DNA of 64,000 bases from Sphingobium sp. YR768 (lineage in GTDB: Bacteria; Pseudomonadota; Alphaproteobacteria; Sphingomonadales; Sphingomonadaceae), in NCBI RefSeq assembly GCF_900111125.1, contig NZ_FOGE01000006.1, positions 1 through 64,000 on the forward strand, written 5' to 3'. The notes beneath the pieces are model-generated. The model saw only the letters and a program-made list of their open reading frames with translations, did not search any database and had not been told where the DNA came from. A program made the position numbers and the translations under genes. Below, one piece after another: positions 25,090 through 33,223 of the stretch. Positions within the stretch are counted from its first letter, which is position 1, and the number at the start of each line of letters is the position of its first letter.

Positions 25090-26237
25090 GCGTGCAAGCG
25101 CTTGTCGGTGCGGCGATCGTGCGGCCGGACGGGATCGTGGACGATGGCGCGCTGCTGATCGAGGGCGGACGCATCGTTGGGATCGTGGGGCGCGATGCTG
25201 TGCCCGATGGGTGCGAGACGGTAGCGCTGGAGGGCGGATGGCTGCTGCCCGGCTTCATCGACACGCAGGTCAATGGCGGCGGCGATGTGCTGTTCAACGA
25301 TCGGCCCGATGTGGATGGGATCAGCGCGATTGCGCACGCGCATCGTCGGTTCGGCACGACCGGCCTGCTGCCCACATTGATCAGCGATGATGCCGATGTG
25401 GTCGATGCGGCGATCGCGGCTGGAGAGGCGGCGCTGGCGCAGGGCGTGCCCGGCGTGCTGGGTGTGCATATCGAAGGGCCGCATCTCAACCCCGTGAAGA
25501 AGGGTATTCATGATGCCGCCAAATTCACCACCATCGATCCGCAGGTGCTGGCGCGGCTGACGCGGCCGACCGCCGGGCGGCGGATCGTGACGCTGGCGCC
25601 GGAGCTGGCGCCGCCGGGCGCGATCCGGGCGTTGCATGATGCGGGGGTGTTGGTCGCGGCGGGGCATAGCCTGGCCGATTATGACCAGACGCTTGCGGCG
25701 CTGCGCGAAGGCTTGACCGGCTTCACCCATTTGTTCAATGCGATGACGCAGATGGGAAGCAGGGTGCCAGGCATGGTCGCCGCCGCATTGCTGGATCGGG
25801 GCAGCCATTTCGGGCTCATCGTCGACGGGCTGCATGTCCACCCCGCCGCCCTGCGCGTGGCGGTGGCGGCGCGGGGGCTGGACGGCGCGATGCTGGTGAC
25901 GGACGCGATGCCGCCGGTTGGGGGACAGAAGGACAGTTTCACCCTGATGGGCCAGCCTATCCATGTGGTGGATGGAACCTGTCGCGGGCCGGACGGGACA
26001 TTGGCGGGATCGGCGCTGAGCATGGCGCAGGCTTTCCGCAATGCGATGGACATGATGGGCTGCTCCATGGTCGAGGCGTCGCGCATGGCGAGCGGCAATC
26101 CGGCGCGCTTTTTGCGGCTGGACGATCAGACGGGAGCGATCGCATCGGGCTTGCGTGCGGATCTGGTGCATCTGGACAGCGACCGGCGGGTGCGGCGGAC
26201 CTGGATCGGCGGGCAGATGGAGGAGCGCGGCGAATGA
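25086..26237 (+). CDS. nagA: N-acetylglucosamine-6-phosphate deacetylase
   Basis: A 383-residue amidohydrolase that removes acetate from GlcNAc-6-P. Seen: GFIDTQVNGGGDVLF, metal Glu in GVHIEGPHLNPVKKG, His in VAAGHSLADYDQ and THLFNAMTQM, substrate His in IVDGLHVHP, and catalytic Asp in MLVTDAMPPVGG. The usual first HxH of other amidohydrolases is replaced by Gln-Val-Asn, as in many single-metal NagA enzymes. ATGA overlaps tie it to nagB-II before and dld after. Confidence 0.94.
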   Translation: MSVQALVGAAIVRPDGIVDDGALLIEGGRIVGIVGRDAVPDGCETVALEGGWLLPGFIDTQVNGGGDVLFNDRPDVDGISAIAHAHRRFGTTGLLPTLISDDADVVDAAIAAGEAALAQGVPGVLGVHIEGPHLNPVKKGIHDAAKFTTIDPQVLARLTRPTAGRRIVTLAPELAPPGAIRALHDAGVLVAAGHSLADYDQTLAALREGLTGFTHLFNAMTQMGSRVPGMVAAALLDRGSHFGLIVDGLHVHPAALRVAVAARGLDGAMLVTDAMPPVGGQKDSFTLMGQPIHVVDGTCRGPDGTLAGSALSMAQAFRNAMDMMGCSMVEASRMASGNPARFLRLDDQTGAIASGLRADLVHLDSDRRVRRTWIGGQMEERGE

Positions 26238-27931
26238 CCGACCTGCTGCCCCGTCTGCGCACGATCGTCGGGCCGAGTCATGTACTGACGGGCGCACAGG
26301 CGACCGCGCGCTATCGCCATGGCTATCGCACCGGATCGGGCGCGGCGCTGGCGGTGGTGCGGCCGGGCAGTCTGGTCGAGCAATGGCGCGTGGTGCAAGC
26401 CTGCGTCGCGGCGGACGTGTCGATCATCATGCAGGCGTCCAACACCGGGCTGACCGGCGGGTCGACGCCTGACGGCGACGATTATCCAGGCGGCTGCGTG
26501 ATCATCAGCACGACGCGGATCGACGGGCTGCATTTGATCCGCGATGGCGCGCAGGTCATATGCCTGCCCGGCACGACGCTTTATGCGCTGGAAAAGGCGC
26601 TGGCGCCGCTGGGGCGGGAGCCGCATTCGGTGATCGGTTCCTCCTGCTTCGGCGCGTCGGTGGTGGGCGGCGTGTGCAATAATTCGGGCGGGTCGCTGGT
26701 GCAGCGCGGGCCGGCCTATACGCAGCTCAGCCTCTATGCGCAGGTCGGCGCGGACGGAGCGGTGCGGCTGGTCAATCATCTTGGCGTGGCGCTGGGCGAT
26801 GATCCCGAAGAGATGTTGCGGCGGCTGGAGAGCGGGGATTTTCGGCCGGACGATGTCGATGCGGCGGCGGACCGCCGGGCGCATGACCATGACTATGCCG
26901 GCCATGTGCGCGATATCGACAGCGCGACGCCCGCCCGCTTCAACGCCGACAGAAGATGCCTGTATGAAGCGGCGGGCAGTGCGGGCAAGATGATCGTCTT
27001 TGCGGTGCGGCTGGACAGTTTCGTGAAGGAGGAAGGAGCCACCACCTTCTATATAGGGACCAATGATTCCGCACAGTTGACCGCGATCCGGCGCGCCATA
27101 TTGGGTGGGTTCAGCCATCTGCCGGTGGCGGGCGAATATATGCACCGGGATGCATTCGATATTGCCGATCGCTATGGCAAGGACATGTTCGTCGCGATCG
27201 AGCGGCTGGGGACGGATCGGCTGCCCCGGCTGTTCGCGTTGAAATCACGGGTCGATGCGCTGCCCTTTGTCGGGGCGGGTTTCAGCGACCGGATGATGCA
27301 GCGGATCGGCCGGTTGTTGCCCGATCATCTGCCGCCTGAGATGCGCGCCTATCATAATCGCTTTGAGCATCATCTGCTGCTCAAGATGCCGCTGGCGGTG
27401 GTGGAAGAGACGCGCGCTTTGCTTTCCGGCCTGTTCGCCGCCGGGGAGGGCGACTATTTCAAGTGCAGCCCGGCGCTGGCGGCCAAGGCTTTCCTGCACC
27501 GTTTCGTGGCGGCGGGGGCAGCGGTGCGCTATCGCGCGGTGCATAAGGACGACGTCGAGGATATCGTCCCGCTGGACGTGGCGCTGCCGCGCAATGCGCT
27601 GGACTGGCACGAGATATTGCCGCCCGATCTGGCGGCGCAGAGCCTCCACAGCCTCTATTATGGCCATTTTATGTGCCATGTGTTCCATCAGGATTATATC
27701 GTGCGCAAGGGCGTGGACCCACTGGCATTCGAGCATCGCATCTGGGCGCTGCTGGACGCGCGCGGGGCGGAATATCCGGCCGAACATAATGTCGGCCATC
27801 TCTACAAGGCGAAGGCCGATCTGGCGGACTTCTATCGCCGGATCGATCCGCGCAACCAGTGCAATCCGGGCATCGGCCAGACGGCGCGGGCGCGCCATTG
27901 GGGCGCGCCGCAACAGGAGGCGCAACGATGA
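26234..27931 (+). CDS. dld: FAD-dependent membrane-associated D-lactate dehydrogenase
   Basis: A 565-residue flavoenzyme close in length to E. coli Dld. The N-terminal PCMH FAD domain is visible (VVRPGSLVEQWRVVQACV, MQASNTGLTGGSTPDG, IGSSCFGASVVGGVCNNSGG), followed by the membrane-binding / C-terminal Dld domain (LHSLYYGHFMCHVFHQDYIV). It oxidises D-lactate to pyruvate and passes electrons to quinone. Its position, fused by ATGA overlaps between nagA and the sugar kinase, points to disposal of the D-lactate released by MurQ. Confidence 0.9.
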   Translation: MTDLLPRLRTIVGPSHVLTGAQATARYRHGYRTGSGAALAVVRPGSLVEQWRVVQACVAADVSIIMQASNTGLTGGSTPDGDDYPGGCVIISTTRIDGLHLIRDGAQVICLPGTTLYALEKALAPLGREPHSVIGSSCFGASVVGGVCNNSGGSLVQRGPAYTQLSLYAQVGADGAVRLVNHLGVALGDDPEEMLRRLESGDFRPDDVDAAADRRAHDHDYAGHVRDIDSATPARFNADRRCLYEAAGSAGKMIVFAVRLDSFVKEEGATTFYIGTNDSAQLTAIRRAILGGFSHLPVAGEYMHRDAFDIADRYGKDMFVAIERLGTDRLPRLFALKSRVDALPFVGAGFSDRMMQRIGRLLPDHLPPEMRAYHNRFEHHLLLKMPLAVVEETRALLSGLFAAGEGDYFKCSPALAAKAFLHRFVAAGAAVRYRAVHKDDVEDIVPLDVALPRNALDWHEILPPDLAAQSLHSLYYGHFMCHVFHQDYIVRKGVDPLAFEHRIWALLDARGAEYPAEHNVGHLYKAKADLADFYRRIDPRNQCNPGIGQTARARHWGAPQQEAQR

Positions 27932-28812
27932 GCTATTTTCTGGGCATCGATGCGGGGGGCAGCAATTGCCGCGCGCGGCTGATCGACGGCGACGGCACGG
28001 TGATCGGCACGGGGCAGGGCGGGACGGCCAATGCCCGGATCGGGCTGGAGCCGCTCTATGCGACATTGCGCGCCGTGTCGGATCAGGCGATCGGAGAGGC
28101 GGGGCTGTCGCCGGCGCAGGTCGGAACGATCCGTGCGGGCATGGGCATTGCCGGCATTTCGCGGCCCGGCGTGCGCGATGCCTTGCAGGACTTCGCCTTT
28201 CCTTTCGCTTCGGTGGCATATGAAACGGACGCCTTCATCGCCAATCTGGGCGCGCATGGCGGCGCGGACGGGGCGATCCTGATATTGGGCACGGGCAGCA
28301 TCGCGCAGGTGCGGGCGGGCGGCCGGGACTTCACCATCGGCGGTTATGGCTTTCCCATTTCCGATGAAGGCAGCGGCGCGGCGCTGGGCCTGAGCGCGAT
28401 GCGTCATGCGCTGCGCGCGCTGGACGGGCGGTCGCAGGCAACGCCATTGAGCCGCGCGGTGACGGAGCGGTTCGACCATGACACGGCGCAGGCGATCGGC
28501 TGGATGGATAAGGCCAGCCCCAAGGAGTATGGCAGCTTTGCGCCGCTGGTGATGGACTATGCGGAGGCGGACGACGCCATCGCCCGGTCGATCGTCGAGG
28601 ATGCGGTCCAGCATATCGAGCGCTTCATCGAGACGATCTTCGAACGGGGGGCGAGCCGCTGCACTTTGGTCGGCGGGCTGGCGGAGCGGATGCAGCCCTG
28701 GCTGCGGGCGCGGACGGTGGCGCGATTGAGCCCGATGCTAGGCGATCCGCTGGACGGGGCGCTGCTGCTGGCGGGTTATCGCGCTGGTGAAAATGTCATG
28801 AGGTCTGTGTAA
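27928..28812 (+). CDS. BadF/BadG-type N-acetylhexosamine kinase (MurNAc/GlcNAc kinase candidate)
   Basis: A 294-residue ASKHA-fold kinase. Phosphate loops are visible as FLGIDAGGSNCRARLIDGDG, ILGTGSIAQV and SDEGSGAALGL; LVGGLAERM fits the adenosine-binding region. AGGAGG lies seven bases before ATG 27928, the strongest ribosome site of the operon. Relatives phosphorylate GlcNAc, glucosamine, or MurNAc and GlcNAc (MurK of Clostridium). As MurQ needs MurNAc-6-P and no AnmK gene is in the window, this kinase is the best candidate to make it. The gene ends at the repeat 28815-28884. Confidence 0.82.
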   Translation: MSYFLGIDAGGSNCRARLIDGDGTVIGTGQGGTANARIGLEPLYATLRAVSDQAIGEAGLSPAQVGTIRAGMGIAGISRPGVRDALQDFAFPFASVAYETDAFIANLGAHGGADGAILILGTGSIAQVRAGGRDFTIGGYGFPISDEGSGAALGLSAMRHALRALDGRSQATPLSRAVTERFDHDTAQAIGWMDKASPKEYGSFAPLVMDYAEADDAIARSIVEDAVQHIERFIETIFERGASRCTLVGGLAERMQPWLRARTVARLSPMLGDPLDGALLLAGYRAGENVMRSV

Positions 28813-28814
28813 GT

Positions 28815-28884
28815 CGTCATTGCGAGCGCAGCGAAGCAATCCATATAGCGCTACGTGGATTGCTTCGCTGCGCTCGCAATGACG
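28815..28884. repeat. Palindromic intergenic repeat, family A, copy 2
   Basis: Perfect 29-bp arms: 28815-28843 begins CGTCATTGCGAGCGCAGCGA, and 28856-28884 is its reverse complement, with a 12-base loop. The outer 14 bases are identical to copy 1 at 10450-10506. It starts 3 bp after the kinase stop and lies between convergent genes, so it may also end both transcripts. Confidence 0.92.
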
Positions 28885-28909
28885 GAGAGGAATGACGCAA
28901 GGTGCGCAA

Positions 28910-30304
28910 TTATGGCGTGACGGTGACGATCGCGCGGCGATAGCTGGTGAGGGCGGGTTTGCCCTGATCGCGGGCCTCCAGGATGATGTGGAAGCGGGTC
29001 GCTTCCTCGACGGCGGGGACGGTGAAGCGGGTGTCGCGCGGATCGCCGCGTTGCAGCTCGACGCGGGGATTGCGGTTGGTCGCTTCGGACTCGCGATATT
29101 GCCACCAGTCATAGCTGACGGCGTCGCCATCGGGGTCAACCGATCCGGCGGCGGAGAGGCGGATGACGTCGCCGGGTTTGGCGATCAGTTCGACTGGGGC
29201 GTTCCCTGCGACACCGTTCAGGACCAGTCGGGGCGGGTGATTGGCGCCCTTGTAGCTGGACTGGAGCGACCATAGGATGCGGGCGGCAAAGTCGTTTTGG
29301 AAGGCGTCGCGCCAACGCCAGATGGTCGCCTTGTTGCTTTGATGGGTGCGGCCGTCGGCCCCGGTGACGAGATCGCTGGTGTCGGTCCAGATACCGTCCC
29401 ATTCCGAAATCTTGCCATAGCGGCCGCCCCAGCTGCCATAATCGGGATGCTCCGGATGGCCCAGGCCATTGGGGACCAGATAGAGGAAGCTGGGCGTGTC
29501 GCCTTCCATGATAAATTCATAATTGGGATAGAGCGATCCGAGCGGACCGATCTGGATATTCTCGCGCAGCCATTCCTTGGAAACGGTCGTGAAGTCCGGC
29601 CCGTCGAAATAATACATGCGGTCGCCGGATATGCCGCCCCAGGTCGATAGGTTGTAATGGCGATGCGCGGTCAGACTGACGATCCAGAAGAGATCGGGGA
29701 AATAGCGACGGACCCAGGGGCCGGCATTGTCCTGATCGGAGATGGAATAGACGCGCAATTTGCTGACGAATTTGGCGAGCTGTTCGGGTGAGCGGGTTTC
29801 GCGGACGGTCCAAAGCGCCTGCGCCAGATCGACCGCGCCACCCCAGACGGTGATCCAGACGGGCCGGGGGTCGGGCCGGTCGACGGCGGCGATGATCGCC
29901 TGCGATCCCGGCGTGTCCTTGCCCGCGCCGACTCCTGCCATGCCATATTCGGGGCGGCCGGGCTTTACTGCGGCGCGCAGGGTGTCGGCGCTGGGCCAGC
30001 CATCGGCGTGGGTTTTTAGGTTCGGCAGTATCTGCGCATAGGCGTCTATCCGGCGCAGGATTTGTTCGGGGTGGACGCTGTCCTTGAGGTGCCGCGAGGT
30101 GGAGGGGACCAGCGCCTCTATGTCGAAATCATTGGCATAGAGAAGGAAGCGGACCATCGACTCCATGTCGTCGGGGTCCGACCCGATATCGGTCAGCACG
30201 ATGACGCGGGATTTTGGCAGGTCGCTGCCTTTGTCCGGTGCCGCCTGCGCGGGCGTCATCGCCAAGGCCATGGCGCACAGGGCGGAGGCCCAGAGGCATT
30301 TCAT
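28910..30304 (-). CDS. Secreted nucleoside-hydrolase-like protein (DUF1593)
   Basis: A 464-residue exported protein: signal peptide ending PAQA, then a nucleoside-hydrolase-like domain whose metal site is seen in VIVLTDIGSDPDDMESMVRF, WITVWGGAVDLAQALW typical of DUF1593, and a C-terminal Ig-like domain (about 375-464; ANHPPRLVLNGVAG, SVDPDGDAVSYDWWQYRE). ATG 30304 has AAGGA upstream and gives a proper signal peptide. Family proteins are linked with carbohydrate-degrading loci; the N-glycosidase activity is unproven. It follows the TonB receptor with a 55-bp gap, probably one operon. Confidence 0.82.
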   Translation of the reverse strand: MKCLWASALCAMALAMTPAQAAPDKGSDLPKSRVIVLTDIGSDPDDMESMVRFLLYANDFDIEALVPSTSRHLKDSVHPEQILRRIDAYAQILPNLKTHADGWPSADTLRAAVKPGRPEYGMAGVGAGKDTPGSQAIIAAVDRPDPRPVWITVWGGAVDLAQALWTVRETRSPEQLAKFVSKLRVYSISDQDNAGPWVRRYFPDLFWIVSLTAHRHYNLSTWGGISGDRMYYFDGPDFTTVSKEWLRENIQIGPLGSLYPNYEFIMEGDTPSFLYLVPNGLGHPEHPDYGSWGGRYGKISEWDGIWTDTSDLVTGADGRTHQSNKATIWRWRDAFQNDFAARILWSLQSSYKGANHPPRLVLNGVAGNAPVELIAKPGDVIRLSAAGSVDPDGDAVSYDWWQYRESEATNRNPRVELQRGDPRDTRFTVPAVEEATRFHIILEARDQGKPALTSYRRAIVTVTP

Positions 30305-30359
30305 CAGGGATCGTCCTTGCGAGGAAAAGAGCGGGGCATCGCTGCCCCGCCCGTCAGGA

Positions 30360-33143
30360 TCAGAAGCGGACGCGCACGCCGCCGGAGAGGCGTCGGCCGG
30401 TCTGGCGATATTCCTTCGTCCGGTCCGGGCTGACCGAATAGATGAATTCCTTCGCATTATTGAGGTTGATCGCGTCGGCGAAGATGGTGAAGTTCGGCGT
30501 CACCTCATAGGAGAGGCCGGCGTCGAGCTGGCCATAGGCGTCGAAATACTCCGCATCGCCATTGCGCCCCACTGCCACTTGCAGGAACTTGTCGCGCCAA
30601 GTGTAGGCCAGGCGAGCCTGCACGCCATATTTCTCGTAGAAACCGACGAGGCTGTAGCTGTATTTGGACAATCCTTCCAAACCGTAGGAAACATTGGTGA
30701 CAGCATTGGTGTAGTTGGCGTTGGACTCGGTGTAGTTGAAGCTGGTCTGCACGCCAAGGCCATCGAACGGGGCGGGCAGGCCGGAAAAGGCCTGACGATA
30801 GCCGACTTCGAAGCCCTTGACCGTCGCGCCCTTGCCATTGCCCGGCACCGTCACCTGGAACAACACCTGATCGACCTTCTGGGGTGTGGTGAAGAGCGCA
30901 ACGAAAGAGTCGATTTTCTTATAGAAGGCGGCGAAGGACAGGAGCGAAGAGTCGGCGAAATACCATTCGGCACCAGCCTCGATCTGCTTGGCCCGGAAGG
31001 GCTGTAGGTTCGGGTTGCCCCGGCTAATTGTCTCATTGCCCGGATTGGTCTGGATCGACTGGCGGGGCGACAGGTCGGTCAGGGTCGGACGAGTCATCAC
31101 CTTCGACGCGGACAGGCGCAGGATCAAATCCTCGGCTGCCTCCAGTTTGATATTCAACGATGGCAGCCAGTCATCATATTTGCCGCGGAAGCTGATGGGA
31201 ACCACCCCAGATACGACGATGTCGTTCTGTCCGGTGGGATTGCCGTTGGCGTCGACACGCGGCTTGGCGCTCAATATCGTGCGGGATGCACCCGACGAGG
31301 TGTAATCCGTATTTTCGTAGCGCAGACCGGCGTTGATGGTCAGCGGCATCGACCCCAGCATGGTTTCGAAATTGGCCATGACATAGGCGATCTTCACCTT
31401 CTCATCGATCACAGAGGAGGCGGAGGGCGAGAAGACGGCGGGGTTGAACGCTTTGCCATCTTCGGTCGCATATTGATCGATCACGCTCACCAGTTGCTGC
31501 GGGCTGTAGATCACCCAGTCGCGGATGATGTTGTCGGGGCCGCCGCCCTGGAAGAAATTGCGATTGGTCGGGCTGAACAGCGAAGTGGGCAGCAACCGGT
31601 CGGAACCGCAATAGGCGCATTGTTCGCCAAAGGGCATTTCGTCGGCGGTCAGCGTCTTCTTGCGATTGGCGATCATACCGCCGGTGAAGAGGGTGAGGTT
31701 GGACGTCGCCTTCCATTCGGTATCGGCGCGATATTCGCCGATCTTGTCATCGACGTCGGTCCCGCCACCCCAGATATAATAGTGCGCGGTGATGCCCTGC
31801 GGGTTGGTCGCGGCATTGGGGTAATTGGGGCTGGTGAAACCATAATCGTAGATTGGGCTGTCGCCCCTCCGATCATACCACAGGTCGATATTTTTGCGGC
31901 GGATAGTGGTGAAGAGATTATTCTCCTTGCCGCGCCGTTCCGCCTTGGACCGGGAGGCGTCCAGCTTCAGTTTGAAATTGTCGGACGGCTTCCATTCGAC
32001 ATTGGCGCCGAACTGGTTGGTCATGACGTTGCGCTGGTCATATTGCAGGATCTGGTCGACGAAGCCGCCCTGTATCCTTTGATATTCGACTGCGCCTCCG
32101 GTCTGTACGCCGTTGACGACGCTGCCGCCCTTGACGATCTGTTCAACGACTTTGCCGCCGGAGAAATCATAGGCGAGGCCGGTTTGCTGTTCGGTGAATT
32201 TCGCTTTCGAATAGAGGCCGTCCAGCGATACTGTCAGCGTATCGGTGGGTCGAACCTGTAAGGATCCCGAGAAGCCATAACGCTTCAGATCTCGTTCGAA
32301 GAAGAAGGGCGACAAGTTCGATGGCATGTCGACCTGTGTGAACGGCGTTACGTCAGGCCCAACACGGTTGAAGAAATATTCGTTCGCGTTGCGGCCTTCC
32401 TCGGGATCGGCAGCCAGGCTGCCGCGCTTCACATGGCCCGCGCCGATGGTGAATTCGTCGTTACGGGTTTGCCGCCGCGTGTAAACGCCCGACAGCGACA
32501 GGCCGATGGTGCGGTCGGCATTGCGCCAGGAGGCGACGCCGGACACTTCAGGATTGAACTTGTCGGCGATTTCCGCCCACATCTGTCCGGCCGACGCGCT
32601 GAAGGCGAATTGCTCCTTCTGGTCGATGGGGCGCAGCGTGTGGACGTCCACGGTCGCGCCGATCGATGCGCCGTTCAGATTGGCCTGGGGCGATTTGAAG
32701 ACGTCGGCGCCGGCGATGATTTCGGACGGCAGCACGTCGAAGGAGAATTCGCGGCCATTATTGTCGGTGGCGAGCGTACGGCCATTGACGGTGACGGCGT
32801 TGAATTTCGGGCCGAAGCCGCGGACGGTGATGTAGCGGCCCTCGCCGCGGTTGCGTTCGATGGTGACGCCGGCGACGCGCTGAAGCGATTCAGCGACATT
32901 CTGGTCGGGCAGCTTGCCCAGATCCTCCGCCACGATCGAGTCGACCACGCCGACCGATTCCCGCTTGATGTCGATAGAGGCTTTCTGGCTGGCGCGGATG
33001 CCGGTGACGATGATGTCTTCCGTTGTCGATTCCGCATTTTGCGGCGCGGATGCATCCTGCGCCAGGGCCGCGCCGCCGATCGTCAGCGCCAGACCGGACG
33101 CCGCCATCATGCTCGCAAGATGGACCTTACCCACCTTCCTCAT
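30360..33143 (-). CDS. TonB-dependent receptor, Caulobacter/Xanthomonas oligosaccharide type
   Basis: A 927-residue outer-membrane receptor. Signal peptide ends GGAALA; TonB box DIIVTGIRAS; plug with DSIVAEDLGKLPDQNVAESL and RVAGVTIERNRGEGRYITVR, the signature of TonB receptors common in Caulobacter, Xanthomonas and sphingomonads; barrel ends in Phe (RLSGGVRVRF). ATG 33143 has GGGAG seven bases upstream. Such receptors mostly take oligosaccharides. A TTGACA / CATAAA promoter and a 15-bp motif shared with the enolase/GntR region lie upstream, so it belongs to that regulon. Confidence 0.9.
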   Translation of the reverse strand: MRKVGKVHLASMMAASGLALTIGGAALAQDASAPQNAESTTEDIIVTGIRASQKASIDIKRESVGVVDSIVAEDLGKLPDQNVAESLQRVAGVTIERNRGEGRYITVRGFGPKFNAVTVNGRTLATDNNGREFSFDVLPSEIIAGADVFKSPQANLNGASIGATVDVHTLRPIDQKEQFAFSASAGQMWAEIADKFNPEVSGVASWRNADRTIGLSLSGVYTRRQTRNDEFTIGAGHVKRGSLAADPEEGRNANEYFFNRVGPDVTPFTQVDMPSNLSPFFFERDLKRYGFSGSLQVRPTDTLTVSLDGLYSKAKFTEQQTGLAYDFSGGKVVEQIVKGGSVVNGVQTGGAVEYQRIQGGFVDQILQYDQRNVMTNQFGANVEWKPSDNFKLKLDASRSKAERRGKENNLFTTIRRKNIDLWYDRRGDSPIYDYGFTSPNYPNAATNPQGITAHYYIWGGGTDVDDKIGEYRADTEWKATSNLTLFTGGMIANRKKTLTADEMPFGEQCAYCGSDRLLPTSLFSPTNRNFFQGGGPDNIIRDWVIYSPQQLVSVIDQYATEDGKAFNPAVFSPSASSVIDEKVKIAYVMANFETMLGSMPLTINAGLRYENTDYTSSGASRTILSAKPRVDANGNPTGQNDIVVSGVVPISFRGKYDDWLPSLNIKLEAAEDLILRLSASKVMTRPTLTDLSPRQSIQTNPGNETISRGNPNLQPFRAKQIEAGAEWYFADSSLLSFAAFYKKIDSFVALFTTPQKVDQVLFQVTVPGNGKGATVKGFEVGYRQAFSGLPAPFDGLGVQTSFNYTESNANYTNAVTNVSYGLEGLSKYSYSLVGFYEKYGVQARLAYTWRDKFLQVAVGRNGDAEYFDAYGQLDAGLSYEVTPNFTIFADAINLNNAKEFIYSVSPDRTKEYRQTGRRLSGGVRVRF

Positions 33144-33172
33144 AACCACTCTCCCTCTATTTATTGCCGGTG

Positions 33173-33222
33173 TTTATGGCGCAACACTGCGCATATGTCA
33201 AATGATGTAATACATAATATGA
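33173..33222 (-). promoter_or_regulatory. Promoter and operator of the TonB receptor / DUF1593 operon
   Basis: Read on the minus strand: motif TCATATTATGTATTA (33222-33208), six bases, then -35 TTGACA (33201-33196), a 17-base spacer and -10-like CATAAA (33178-33173). The start would be about 20 bases before the receptor's ATG. The motif is identical over 15 bases to 35684-35698. The palindromic core TGTAATACA (plus strand 33207-33215) is the likely GntR contact. Confidence 0.65.
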
Positions 33223-33223
33223 A

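Noticed and set aside
25002..26297. A 431-residue minus-strand frame opposite nagA
   Set aside because: Antisense shadow of a gene with all NagA motifs and 4-bp overlaps at both ends.
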